Position numbers and translations under genes: made by a program. The notes under the pieces were generated by a model, which searched no databases, had not been told where the DNA came from, and saw nothing but the letters and a program-made list of their open reading frames with translations. Positions 16,578 through 24,680 of a stretch of DNA of 64,000 nucleotides are shown here, one piece after another. The DNA lies in assembly GCF_029968015.1 (NCBI RefSeq), contig NZ_JASCIS010000001.1, positions 62,001 to 126,000 on the forward strand. The letters run 5' to 3'. Numbering within the stretch: position 1 is the first letter of the stretch; each line of letters starts with the position of its first letter. Origin of the DNA: Streptomyces luteolus. Lineage in GTDB: Bacteria > Actinomycetota > Actinomycetes > Streptomycetales > Streptomycetaceae.

Positions 16578-16900
16578 ACGCCTCCGGAACCATCGACCGC
16601 CCCCTGACGCACGACCCCATGAAGCAGGCCCCGATGAAGCCCTTCGCCAGCGAGCCCGCCGGCTCCGCGATCCCAGAGACCACCACAGAATCCGGCGCGA
16701 TCTCCTCGCGTCAGAACAGGACCCGTGAGATGCAACTCCAACCCGAAGCCCTGGCACGCGCGCATATGCATGAGCGCATGCGCGAGGCGGACGCCGACCG
16801 CCAGGCGGTGCGGCTGATCAGTGCCCGTCGGATGCAGCGTCGCGCCGAGCGCGCCTCGCTGCGCGCGCGCCGCGCGCTGGCCATGGCCGTCATGAACTGA
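16574..16900 (+). CDS. Small basic protein coupled to wblC
   Basis: 108 residues in an ATGA overlap with the wblC stop, so translation is probably coupled. The N-terminal half is Pro/Ser/Thr-rich and likely disordered. From about residue 53 a helical, Arg/Ala/Met-rich stretch runs to the end. I recognise no domain. An internal ATG at 16730 (reading MQLQPEALARAH) could start a 56-residue form carrying only the helical part. Coexpression with wblC suggests a part in antibiotic response, but that is inference. Confidence 0.7.
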   Translation: MNASGTIDRPLTHDPMKQAPMKPFASEPAGSAIPETTTESGAISSRQNRTREMQLQPEALARAHMHERMREADADRQAVRLISARRMQRRAERASLRARRALAMAVMN

Positions 16901-16908
16901 CGAGCGAC

Positions 16909-16981
16909 GACGACACGTGTCGTGAGGCGTCACGTGAGACGTCACGTGAGACGTGCGTGACGTCAGGCGTGATGTGAGGTG
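16909..16981 (+). repeat. GTCACGTGAGAC repeats
   Basis: Imperfect direct and inverted copies of GTCACGTGAGAC follow the small gene downstream of wblC. Each contains the palindrome TCACGTGA or TGACGTCA. They may be recent expansions; a protein-binding role cannot be excluded. Confidence 0.5.
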
Positions 16982-17029
16982 AAGCAGGCGGGCGCCGGGC
17001 AGCCCGGCCCGGCCTGCGATGCCGACTCC

Positions 17030-17065
17030 CCGCGGGGACCGTTCCGAACGGAGCGGTCCCCGCGG
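17030..17065 (+). terminator. Terminator of the wblC transcript
   Basis: CCGCGGGGACCG (17030-17041) pairs perfectly with CGGTCCCCGCGG (17054-17065); the loop TTCCGAACGGAG can itself pair partly. A short GT-rich run follows. Confidence 0.8.
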
Positions 17066-17110
17066 TGCGTTGTGCTCACGGACCTCCGGACGCGCAGGTA
17101 CCGTCGCGCC

Positions 17111-17326
17111 ATGGACCGTCGAACTCATCGAACTCATCACTCAGCTGAGCTGCAGCCGGGTGCCGAGAGCGTGGTGTGTTCCCGCTGCGGCGCTCGCGCG
17201 GAGGGCGAGCAGGTCACGACCTGGGCGTGCTCCGTGGAGGACGGAACGCGCCGCTACTTCTGCGACGACTGCGCCCGGACCCACCTCAGGGCCATCGAGG
17301 GCCGCCTGGACTCTTCCTGGTGGTGA
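17111..17326 (+). CDS. Small zinc-ribbon protein
   Basis: 71 residues with two cysteine pairs, CSRC near residue 23 and CDDC near 52, separated by a tryptophan-containing strand, the pattern of a single zinc ribbon. The function is unknown; it could bind nucleic acid or protein. The -10 box TACCGT (17099-17104) ends six bases before the ATG and no ribosome site is seen, so a leaderless mRNA is likely. A 15-bp tandem repeat begins inside its stop codon. Confidence 0.75.
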   Translation: MDRRTHRTHHSAELQPGAESVVCSRCGARAEGEQVTTWACSVEDGTRRYFCDDCARTHLRAIEGRLDSSWW

Positions 17327-17376
17327 GTACGGCCCCTACGAGTACGGCCCTACCAGTACGGCCCCTATGAGTACGG
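17325..17376 (+). repeat. 15-bp repeat overlapping a stop codon
   Basis: Copies of GAGTACGGCCCCTAC at 17325-17339, 17340-17353 and 17354-17368, and a partial copy from 17369. The first copy shares the GA of the zinc-ribbon gene's TGA. The array fills the space before the convergent ABC1-kinase gene. Confidence 0.85.
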
Positions 17377-17392
17377 TCGGCACGGCTCCGCC

Positions 17393-18841
17393 TCAGGCCT
17401 GAGCGGCCGTACCGTCCGCGACCGGCTCGCACTCCTCGGGTGCCTCGGTCGTCCCGTCCGCAGTCCCCTCCGCAGTCCCCTCCGCAGTCCCCTCCGCCGT
17501 CTCGCTCTCGGCCAGGAACCCCGGCAGCCAGGACTCGAGTTCGTCGCGCAGCCGGACCGTGGCCCCCAGCTGGCACAGGACGCCGATCGTGCTGAGCGTC
17601 ACGCGGTGTATCAGCAGATACGAGGGCGGCAGGTTCAGCTGCTTGCCCAACTGGTGTGCCGGAGAACGCGGATCCGCTATCCGCGCGGCCTGACTGCGGA
17701 TCCAGTCCCGAGTGAACGTGAACGCGTCGACCTCGGCCGGCTCGATGATCGGCAGCAGGTACTCGAGGACCGCGTCGGGGTCGAGCTCGATGTCCTCCTT
17801 GACGAAGCCTTCGCCGCACAACAGCCCGTAGATCGCCTCGGCCTCGCCCTCCAGGGTCATCCGCAGGGAGCGGCCGATGGTCGGGGGCAGCCCGCCGGGC
17901 AGGCGGTCGACCGTGCCGAAGTCGAGGACGCCGAGCTTCCACTCGCCGCCTTCGTCACCCTCGTCGGCGGGCAGCAGCCGGAAGTTTCCCGGGTGCGGGT
18001 CGGCGTGCAGGAGTCCGGTGCGGGCCGGGCCGGAGAAGAGGAAACGGGCGAGGAGTTGGCCTGCCCGGTCCCGCTGTTCCTCGGTGCCGTCGGCTATCAC
18101 CTCGGAGAGCGGGATGCCGTCGATCCACTCGGTCACCAGCACCTTCTCGCTCTGGTGCAGCACCTCGGGGACGAACACATCGGGATCGTCCGCGAACTCC
18201 CGGGCGTGCTCCTGCTGAGCCTGGGACTCCAACTCGTAGTCCAGCTCCTCCGCGACGCGGTCGCGCAGCTCCGTGATCAAGGGCTTGATGTCCATGCCCG
18301 GGATGAGCGGTCCAAGAAGCTTGGCGAACCTGCTCAGTTGGGTCAGGTCCGAGAGCAGAGCCTCGCCCGCTCCGGGGTACTGCACCTTGACCGCGACCTC
18401 CCGGCCGTCGTGCCACACCGCCCGGTGCACCTGGCCGATCGACGCGGCCGCGGCCGGTTTGTCCTCGAACTCCAGGAAATACTCGCGCCAGTCGTCCCCG
18501 AGCCGCTCCTCGAGCACCGAGTGCACCGTGGCCGTCGGCATCGGCGGCGCAGCCTCCTGCAACTTCGTGAGCGCCGCCCGATACGGCCCGGCGACCTCCT
18601 CGGGCAGCGCCGACTCGAAGACGGACAGCGCCTGCCCGAACTTCATGGCGCCGCCCTTCAGCTCGCCGAGCACCTTGAACAGCTGCTCGGCGGTGCGCTG
18701 TTGCAGCTCGCGCCCCACGATCTCGGCGGACTTCCCGCCGATCCGCTTGCCGAGGCCCCAGGTGGCCCGACCCGCGATGCCGAGGGGCAGCGCGGCCAGC
18801 TTGGCGGTACGGGTAACCGCCTTCCGGGGAAGATCAGACAT
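17393..18841 (-). CDS. ABC1/UbiB-family atypical kinase
   Basis: 482 residues. The family's KxGQ motif (GAMKFGQALS near residue 63), the alanine-rich loop AAAASIGQVH near 131 that replaces a glycine-rich loop, VAVKVQYPG near 149, the HADPHPGNF catalytic loop near 287 and DFG near 312 are all present. ABC1 kinases bind ADP/ATP and usually support prenyl-lipid (quinone) metabolism. The mycobacterial orthologue beside whiB7 (Rv3197) has been linked to macrolide resistance, so the neighbourhood may be functional. GGAGGGGC precedes ATG 18841; an upstream GTG would add 15 residues. The C-terminus carries a repeated AEGT segment from tandem 12-bp units. Confidence 0.9.
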   Translation of the reverse strand: MSDLPRKAVTRTAKLAALPLGIAGRATWGLGKRIGGKSAEIVGRELQQRTAEQLFKVLGELKGGAMKFGQALSVFESALPEEVAGPYRAALTKLQEAAPPMPTATVHSVLEERLGDDWREYFLEFEDKPAAAASIGQVHRAVWHDGREVAVKVQYPGAGEALLSDLTQLSRFAKLLGPLIPGMDIKPLITELRDRVAEELDYELESQAQQEHAREFADDPDVFVPEVLHQSEKVLVTEWIDGIPLSEVIADGTEEQRDRAGQLLARFLFSGPARTGLLHADPHPGNFRLLPADEGDEGGEWKLGVLDFGTVDRLPGGLPPTIGRSLRMTLEGEAEAIYGLLCGEGFVKEDIELDPDAVLEYLLPIIEPAEVDAFTFTRDWIRSQAARIADPRSPAHQLGKQLNLPPSYLLIHRVTLSTIGVLCQLGATVRLRDELESWLPGFLAESETAEGTAEGTAEGTADGTTEAPEECEPVADGTAAQA

Positions 18842-18882
18842 GCGCCCCTCCAAAACCCAGACTGCCACGCCGCATTCGACGC

Positions 18883-20136
18883 TCACCCGGCCATTGTCTC
18901 GTGCGCTGCGCCTTCTATGGAGGTGTCATCCCTCTCATCCATCACACGCTCCCACTCGCCCAGCGGGTTCCTCCGCCGGGCGGCGCCGCAGGGGCATTCG
19001 CGATGCGGGCCCACCGGCTGCGGCCGCCAGTCCAGCTCCGGGAGCGGGAGCTCCCAGCGCGTGCCCGCACTGGCGGGCAGGCCGCCGTCGAGGAACGCCA
19101 GCGCGTGGGTGGCGGCAAGCCCCGCGACCGTGGTCGCCAGCCCCAGGTCGCAGGCCTGCACCGGACGGGACCGCCCCGACCGCCACTGCGCCAGCATCCG
19201 AGGCCACGCCAGGTCCCGCTCCGCGCGGCCGAGGTCGAGGCAGCCCGCGCAGGCCGACGCCCCCGGCAGCACCAGCGGGCCCACCACGCCAGTGCCCTCG
19301 ATGACTCCCGCGTAGAGATGCGGCGTGCCCGACTCCATGAAGGGGGTGGAGAGCCGAGGGTCGGGAGCGTAGGCGGCGAGGCCGTCCCGCGGGGCGACGA
19401 CGACCAGCGAGAGCCCGGGATCCGCGTACGGTTCTCCACCGCCCGCCGTATCGGCGGCCGCACCTGCCCCCTGGGCCGTCGACGGCAGCTCCGCGAAAGG
19501 CGAGCGGGTCGTGCGGAAAGGTCGGGCCCGGCGTGGTGCGCGCTGGGGTGCGCATCGACGTACGAGACGTCGCGCGGACTCGTCCCTGCGCTCCCCGATC
19601 GCCTCGGCGGGAAAACCTCCGGGTGCGACGTCGGACGCCTCGACGCGGCCGCCGTCCAGGACGTCGACCCGGCCGACGCCCGCGCCCGACAGCACGGCGG
19701 CGATCGTCGCGCCCACCCGGCCCGCTCCGCGCACCTGTACGCGCATCCCGCGCCTCGCCGTCAACCTGCTTATGCCGCCTGTCGGTTCGCGGTCGGTCAG
19801 GCTGAGCGAGGCGAGGTCGGGGCGCAGCCGGTCGAGGACTTCCGTGCGTCGGCGCAGGGCGTCGGCCGGCTCGCCGCCGCCGGTCGCATCGTCCAGGAGG
19901 CCCGCTTCGGTGAGGCGGGAGAGGAGCTGGTCGACGTGGCTGTGCGGCAGGCCCAGGCGCTCTCCCTCCTCTCGGAGCATGTCAGGCCCTCGGGTGCCGT
20001 CGATCAGGTCGAGGAGGCCGGCCGTCGCCGGATCCATCGGGCCGAGGACCACGGCGTGGGCGCGGGCCACGCCGAACTGCACCGTCGTCAAGTCCCGCCA
20101 GCCGCGCCGTAGTGCGGGCTTCACCCTCGGATGCAT
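18883..20136 (-). CDS. ThiF/E1-like protein
   Basis: 417 residues. A central Rossmann nucleotide-binding region starts near residue 145 ([20 protein letters not shown]) with the E1-like VDVLDGGRVEASDV, and a zinc site is formed by CAGC near 285 and CPCG near 385. The fold is that of ThiF/MoeB/E1 enzymes that adenylate a peptide carboxylate, but the classical catalytic arginines are not clear. It resembles docking or cyclodehydratase-partner proteins, yet no precursor peptide or YcaO gene is nearby. GGGGGAC precedes ATG 20136. It lies 41 bp upstream of the ABC1 kinase on the same strand and is probably cotranscribed. Confidence 0.75.
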   Translation of the reverse strand: MHPRVKPALRRGWRDLTTVQFGVARAHAVVLGPMDPATAGLLDLIDGTRGPDMLREEGERLGLPHSHVDQLLSRLTEAGLLDDATGGGEPADALRRRTEVLDRLRPDLASLSLTDREPTGGISRLTARRGMRVQVRGAGRVGATIAAVLSGAGVGRVDVLDGGRVEASDVAPGGFPAEAIGERRDESARRLVRRCAPQRAPRRARPFRTTRSPFAELPSTAQGAGAAADTAGGGEPYADPGLSLVVVAPRDGLAAYAPDPRLSTPFMESGTPHLYAGVIEGTGVVGPLVLPGASACAGCLDLGRAERDLAWPRMLAQWRSGRSRPVQACDLGLATTVAGLAATHALAFLDGGLPASAGTRWELPLPELDWRPQPVGPHRECPCGAARRRNPLGEWERVMDERDDTSIEGAAHETMAG

Positions 20137-20205
20137 GACCGTCCCCCGTTCTGGTCCGTGTGACCCAAGCGATAAACCTGAAATGCCGTGAATGTCTGGA
20201 CTGTT

Positions 20206-20246
20206 CGGTCGCGTCGGCTGCTCTCCCGTGACAGCCGACGCGACCG
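20206..20246. other. Perfect 15-bp inverted repeat
   Basis: CGGTCGCGTCGGCTG (20206-20220) and CAGCCGACGCGACCG (20232-20246) with an 11-base loop. It stands between two divergent genes, where a terminator would not be expected, so it may be a leader hairpin for the minus-strand gene or a protein-binding site. Confidence 0.6.
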
Positions 20247-20348
20247 GGCGGCCCGATGGCGCAGCCGAGCGCGACCGATGCGAGATCGGCCGCGCTCGTC
20301 CCCCGAGCCGCTGCCAGCATGCCCGTCCCGCCGACACGGTGCCGCGAG

Positions 20349-20357
20349 TTGTCCACA
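20349..20357 (+). promoter_or_regulatory. DnaA box
   Basis: TTGTCCACA, identical to the preferred Streptomyces DnaA-binding 9-mer, about 100 bases before the metallopeptidase start. Confidence 0.5.
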
Positions 20358-20461
20358 GGCACGGGGGATTAGTCGTACAAATCTCGGCCGGGGTGTCCGG
20401 ATCGGCCGGGAACCCTGCCGGAGTCGGGACTTCCCCTGGCGCCAGCGGGTAACGTCGGGGC

Positions 20462-21079
20462 GTGCCCGCCGACGTACCGCAGCGCGCCGAGAGCTCTGAG
20501 CGCAGCACGCAAAGCCAGCCGCCACGCGGCTCGGCGGTGAGCGCGGTCGAGGTGAGACGCAGCGCGAGGAGGCGCCGAACGGTCTCGGCGTACCGCGAGG
20601 GCGACCGCACCATCGTGCTCATCCCCGCGCGGATGTCCGAGGCGGAGGAGCAGCGCTGGGTCGGCGTGATGCTCGACAAGCTCGCCGCGCAGGAGAGCAA
20701 GCGCCTCCTCGGCGACGCGGAGCTGGCCGAGCGCGCCGGGCTGCTGTCCGAGCAGTTCTTCCAGGGGAGGGCCCGCCCGAGCTCGGTCCGCTGGGTCACC
20801 AACCAGAACACGCGCTGGGGTTCGTGCACTCCCGCCGAGGGCAGCATCCGCCTCTCGCACCGGCTGCAGGGGATGCCCGAATACGTCATCGACTACGTCC
20901 TGTTGCACGAGCTGGCGCATCTGCTGGTGCCCGGTCACGGGCCGAGCTTCTGGCGACTCCTCGAGGCGTATCCGCGTACCGAACGGGCCCGTGGCTACCT
21001 GGAAGGGGTCGTCGCGGCCGAACGGCTTCCGCATCTTCCGGCGGCGCGCGGCGAACAGCCGGGCACGCGCGAGGTGTGA
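20462..21079 (+). CDS. YgjP/WSS1-like zinc metallopeptidase
   Basis: 205 residues. The zinc motif is HELAHLLVPGHGPSFW near residue 150, with two His and a Glu of HExxH and a third His in the downstream GHGxxFW. NTRWGSC near 118 is typical of the YgjP-like (DUF45/M48-related) family. Substrates are unknown; distant eukaryotic WSS1 relatives degrade DNA-protein crosslinks, which would suit the repair-rich surroundings, but that is speculation. GTG 20462 comes six bases after the -10 box TAACGT and has no ribosome site, suggesting leaderless expression. The first ~30 residues look disordered. Confidence 0.85.
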   Translation: MPADVPQRAESSERSTQSQPPRGSAVSAVEVRRSARRRRTVSAYREGDRTIVLIPARMSEAEEQRWVGVMLDKLAAQESKRLLGDAELAERAGLLSEQFFQGRARPSSVRWVTNQNTRWGSCTPAEGSIRLSHRLQGMPEYVIDYVLLHELAHLLVPGHGPSFWRLLEAYPRTERARGYLEGVVAAERLPHLPAARGEQPGTREV

Positions 21080-21377
21080 CGCCTGCGCAGGGCAGCGCGT
21101 CCATCCGGTCTCGGCTTCTCGCGGATGCCGAGCGGATGCCGAGCGGATGCAGAGGAGATACAGAGGGAGACGCAGAGGAGACGCAGAGCAGACCCAGAGG
21201 GATGCCGAGCGTCGGGAAAACGCCCTGCACGCGCGCGTTGTGTAACACCTGTGAGCGGGCTGTGACGCCGCAGGCAGCGATTGTGTACCGGGTCCGTCCC
21301 GGCTTGGCTCGATGTCAGCGTTAGCGGTTAGCCTGGCGCGACGCATTCACATTCGGGATGGGGGACGGTCGTTACGC
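21080..21377 (+). other. Intergenic region with purine-rich repeats
   Basis: 298 bp without a credible gene. From 21120 to 21205 it contains imperfect repeats of CGGATGCCGAG and GGAGACGCAGA. A TTAGCCT -10-like box near 21328, or another nearby, should serve the AIM24 operon. Confidence 0.6.
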
Positions 21378-23102
21378 ATGGCCAGGGAATTCCAACGCGG
21401 CCACAAGGCCAAGATCAGTGACCTGACCTCGGGCACCGATCTGTACGTAGGCGTGCAGATCAACGCCCCGGGGCTGACGTTCGACATCAGCTGCTTCGGC
21501 CTCGACGCCAGCGAACAGCTCTCGGACGACCGTTATTTCGTGTTCTTCAACCAGCCGAAGTCGCCGGAGGAGTCCATTCAGCTCCTCGGCGCCCAGGCCG
21601 GGGACACGGAGTCCTTCCGCGTCACCCTCGACCGGATTCCGCCGCAGATCCAGAAGCTGTCCTTCACCGCGACGATCGACGGCGCCGGCCAGATGTCGCA
21701 GGTCGCGCCCGGATATGTCCGCATTGTCGCGGGCGGCGAAGAGGTCGCGCGGTACGCCTTCGACGGCTCGGAGTTCAGCACCGAACGCGCGGTGATGCTG
21801 GGCGACTTCTACCTCAAGGACGTGTGGCGGTTCGCCGCCGTGGGCCAGGGGTTCGACGGCGGGCTCGACGCCCTGCTGAAGAACTTCGGCGGCGAGGTCG
21901 CCGAGGAGGAGCCGGCCGCCGCGCCCCAGCCGCAGGGCGGCGCCGCACCCGGCTTCGCCCCGCCGCCCGGCGGAGCGGCACCCGCCCCGTCGTTCGGCGC
22001 CCCGGCCGAGCCCGCGCCCGCCCCGTCCTTCGGCGCGCCCCAGGGCGCGCCCGTCCCGGCCCCGGCCCCCGAGCCCGCCCCGCAGGCGCCCCAAGCACCG
22101 CAGCCCGCCCAGGGGTTCACGCCGCCCCCCGCGCCCGCTCAGCCGGATGTGCACGCGCAGCCGACCATCGCCGCGCCCCTCGCACCCGCGCCGGGTCAGA
22201 CCCCGCCCATGCCCCCCGGGTACGGGCAGCCGGGCCAGCCCGCCCCCGCGCCGCAGGCGCCCCAGCAGCCGCAGTACGGCCAGGTCCCGGGCCAGATGCC
22301 GCCCGGCCAGGCCCCGCCGCCGCCCGGCTACGGCCAGCAGCCCCCCGCCGGATTCCCCGGCCAGCAGCCCCCCGGCGCCCCCTCCCCGTACGGCCAGCCC
22401 CAAGGCGCCCCCCAGGGCGTCCCGCAGGGCGGCGGTCCCGGCGGCGTGGCCGTCGCGCTGCAGAAGTACCGCGAGGTGCCCACCGGGCAGCGCTGGACGC
22501 AGCAGAACGAGCAGCTGGTCCGCGTCGACCTCGGTGCCGACGGCCAGCCGGTCCTCGCGCGCCAGGGCAGTATGGTGCTGTACCAGGGCAAGGTCGACTT
22601 CAGTTACAAGGGCGCCGGTTTCGCCGGCCGCATCGTCGGCAACGCCACCGGCCAGGAGATGCAGCTGATGCGCTGCACCGGCCGCGGCCAGGTCTTCCTC
22701 GCGGAGAACGAGGCGCACCTCCACCCGATCGAGCTCCAGGGCGACGCGATCTGCGTCTCCGCGGAGAACGTTCTGGCGTACGACGAGGCGCTGCAGCACG
22801 AGGTCCGCAGGATCGAGGGACACGGCATCCCCGGCGGCGCGCTGTTCACGATGCAGTTCCAGGGCACCGGCACGGTGATCGTGAAGACCAAGGGCACCCC
22901 CGTGGTGCTGCCGGTCACGCCGACCACGTTCGTGGACGCCAACTCCGTCGTGGCCTGGTCCGCCACCGCGCAGGTGATCATCTCCAGCCAGGTACGGCTG
23001 CGCCGCCAGGCCTTCCCGGGCCACAGCGGGGAGACCGTGAACCTCCAGTTCCGCGGTGCGCCCGGCAGTAACTTCGTCGTCGTCCAGCCCTACGAGATCT
23101 AA
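21378..23102 (+). CDS. TerD-AIM24 fusion protein
   Basis: 574 residues in three parts. Residues 1-185 are a TerD domain (tellurium-resistance/stress family) with the acidic calcium-site segments GLDASEQLSDDRYFVFF and the FYLKDVWRFAAVGQGF ending. Residues ~190-355 are a long Pro/Gln/Gly/Ala-rich linker. Residues ~360-570 are an AIM24 domain (double-stranded beta-helix; GKVDFSYKGAGF, GAPGSNFVVVQPYEI). AIM24 proteins help organise mitochondrial membranes in yeast; bacterial roles are unknown. It is the first of three AIM24 genes in a tight operon. GGGGGAC stands 11 bases before ATG 21378; a start at 21312 would have no ribosome site. Confidence 0.88.
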   Translation: MAREFQRGHKAKISDLTSGTDLYVGVQINAPGLTFDISCFGLDASEQLSDDRYFVFFNQPKSPEESIQLLGAQAGDTESFRVTLDRIPPQIQKLSFTATIDGAGQMSQVAPGYVRIVAGGEEVARYAFDGSEFSTERAVMLGDFYLKDVWRFAAVGQGFDGGLDALLKNFGGEVAEEEPAAAPQPQGGAAPGFAPPPGGAAPAPSFGAPAEPAPAPSFGAPQGAPVPAPAPEPAPQAPQAPQPAQGFTPPPAPAQPDVHAQPTIAAPLAPAPGQTPPMPPGYGQPGQPAPAPQAPQQPQYGQVPGQMPPGQAPPPPGYGQQPPAGFPGQQPPGAPSPYGQPQGAPQGVPQGGGPGGVAVALQKYREVPTGQRWTQQNEQLVRVDLGADGQPVLARQGSMVLYQGKVDFSYKGAGFAGRIVGNATGQEMQLMRCTGRGQVFLAENEAHLHPIELQGDAICVSAENVLAYDEALQHEVRRIEGHGIPGGALFTMQFQGTGTVIVKTKGTPVVLPVTPTTFVDANSVVAWSATAQVIISSQVRLRRQAFPGHSGETVNLQFRGAPGSNFVVVQPYEI

Positions 23103-23116
23103 GGGGAGCGAAGTCA

Positions 23117-23797
23117 ATGAACCAGCAGCTCGCGGGCTTCGCCCCGACCCCCGTCGCGGCCCGGATGGAGAACCACGGCCGCAGCATGGTGAAGATCGCC
23201 ATGCAGAGCGGACAGGACCTCTTCGCGCGTACCGGCTCGATGGTCGCGTACGAGGGCTTCGTCCAGTACGAGCCGAACCCGCCGGCCGTGCGGCAGATCG
23301 CCGGGCAATGGATCACCGGTGAGGGCACGCCGCTGATGAAGGCCAGCGGCGACGGCATGCTCTACCTCGCCGACTACGGCGCGGACGTCGTCGTCATCAA
23401 CCTCAACGGCGAAGCGCTCTCCGTGAACGGCACCAACCTGCTGGCCTTCGACGCGAGCCTCCAGTGGGGCGTCGAACGCGTCAAGGGCCTCGCCAAGTTC
23501 GCCGGACAGGGCCTGTGGAACGTCAAGCTCGGCGGCCAGGGCTGGGTCGCGCTGACCTCGCGCGGCGCCCCGATCGTCGTCGACTGCGGCAGCGGCGAGG
23601 ACGAGACGTACGTCGACCCGGACGCGCTGGTCGCCTGGTCCCCGAACCTCAAGGTGAAGGGCAAGCGCAGCTTCAAGGCCTCCTCGATGATCGGCCGGGG
23701 CAGCGGCGAGGCGTACCAGATGGCCTTCTCGGGCCAGGGCATCGTCGTCGTACAGCCCAGTGAGGACAGCAGCGACCGTCTCCGGATCCGGGGCTAG
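23117..23797 (+). CDS. AIM24-family protein
   Basis: 226 residues, a single AIM24 beta-helix domain (MVKIAMQSGQDLFARTGSMV near residue 25; SGQGIVVVQPSE near the end). There is no signal peptide or membrane segment. GGGGAGCG precedes the ATG by seven bases, and the gene starts 14 bp after its neighbour, so it is the second gene of the AIM24 operon. The three products are divergent paralogues that might form mixed oligomers; this is inference. I see no catalytic motif. Confidence 0.88.
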   Translation: MNQQLAGFAPTPVAARMENHGRSMVKIAMQSGQDLFARTGSMVAYEGFVQYEPNPPAVRQIAGQWITGEGTPLMKASGDGMLYLADYGADVVVINLNGEALSVNGTNLLAFDASLQWGVERVKGLAKFAGQGLWNVKLGGQGWVALTSRGAPIVVDCGSGEDETYVDPDALVAWSPNLKVKGKRSFKASSMIGRGSGEAYQMAFSGQGIVVVQPSEDSSDRLRIRG

Positions 23798-23813
23798 GGG
23801 GAGCGAACACATC

Positions 23814-24569
23814 ATGCAGAGCCCGCTTTTCGCTCACTCTGAGCAGCAGACCCAGGAGCGCTACGCGATCCAGAACCCGCAGATGCTGCGGGTCGCCCTC
23901 GAAGGCCACGACGACATCCTCGCCCGCAAGGGCGCCATGGTGGCCTACCAGGGCCTCATGGAGTTCGACGGCGAGTACCAGTCGCAGGGGCAGCGGCGCG
24001 CCCGCGCCAACACCGGTGAGGGCCTCGACCTGATGCGCTGCTCCGGGCAGGGCACGGTCTACCTCGCCAACCTCGCGCAGTACATCCACATCGTCGACAT
24101 CGACCAGCAGGGCCTGACCGTGGACAGCAGCTATGTCCTCGCGCTCGACTCCCAGCTGCACACCGAAGTCATCGCCGTGGACAGCCAGTTCGGCATCTCC
24201 GGCTCCGGCAAGTACCAGCTGAACATCACGGGCAGCGGCAAGGTCGCCCTGATGACCTCGGGCCAGCCGCTGATGCTGCAGGTCACGCCGGAGAAGTACG
24301 TCAACGCCGACGCGGACGCGATCGTCGCCTGGTCCAACTCCCTGCGGGTGCAGATGCAGGCGCAGACGCACTCCTCGGGTGTGCGCCGCCGCCGCGGCAA
24401 CACCGGCGAGGGCTGGGAGCTCAGCTTCATGGGCAACGGCTTCGCGCTCGTCCAGCCCAGCGAGCTGCTCCCGCCGCAGAACGCCGTGATCGGCGGCGGC
24501 GTGGCCGCGCAGTACGGCATGGGCCAGCAGGGCGCCCGCGGACAGAACCGCGGCAACGCCTGGGAGTGA
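23814..24569 (+). CDS. AIM24-family protein
   Basis: 251 residues, the third AIM24 paralogue (ILARKGAMVAYQGLMEF near residue 40; MGNGFALVQPSELLPP near 205). The C-terminal 25 residues are Gly/Gln-rich. GGGGGAGCG precedes the ATG and only 16 bp separate it from the previous gene. A strong terminator at 24586-24623 ends the operon. No signal peptide or catalytic residues are seen. Confidence 0.88.
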   Translation: MQSPLFAHSEQQTQERYAIQNPQMLRVALEGHDDILARKGAMVAYQGLMEFDGEYQSQGQRRARANTGEGLDLMRCSGQGTVYLANLAQYIHIVDIDQQGLTVDSSYVLALDSQLHTEVIAVDSQFGISGSGKYQLNITGSGKVALMTSGQPLMLQVTPEKYVNADADAIVAWSNSLRVQMQAQTHSSGVRRRRGNTGEGWELSFMGNGFALVQPSELLPPQNAVIGGGVAAQYGMGQQGARGQNRGNAWE

Positions 24570-24585
24570 CCCTCCCGCAGCGCAT

Positions 24586-24623
24586 GGGTAAGGGGCGGTC
24601 ACCATGGCGACCGCCCCTTACCC
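24586..24623. terminator. Terminator of the AIM24 operon
   Basis: GGGTAAGGGGCGGTC (24586-24600) and GACCGCCCCTTACCC (24609-24623) form a perfect 15-bp stem around an eight-base loop. It can also serve the convergent Nudix gene. Confidence 0.88.
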
Positions 24624-24624
24624 G

Positions 24625-24680
24625 TTCATCGCGTCACAGCGCCGTGCGCGCCTTCATCGCGTCACAGCGCCGCGCGCGTC
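24625..24680 (-). repeat. 28-bp duplication of the Nudix gene end
   Basis: TTCATCGCGTCACAGCGCCG heads each of two adjacent 28-bp copies, 24625-24652 and 24653-24680, which differ at about three positions. The second copy contains the last codons and stop of the minus-strand Nudix gene. The first lies just past the stop and would repeat the ending as Ala-Arg-Thr-Ala-Leu-stop. Confidence 0.85.

Larger units (their letters stand above)
20137..20461. other. Divergent intergenic region with a long hairpin
   Basis: 325 bp between the divergent ThiF-like and metallopeptidase genes, without a coding frame I would trust. It contains a perfect 15-bp inverted repeat (20206-20220 with 20232-20246, core GTCGCGTCGGCTG), a perfect DnaA box at 20349-20357 and, at 20450-20455, a TAACGT -10 box for the plus-strand gene. 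Confidence 0.65.
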
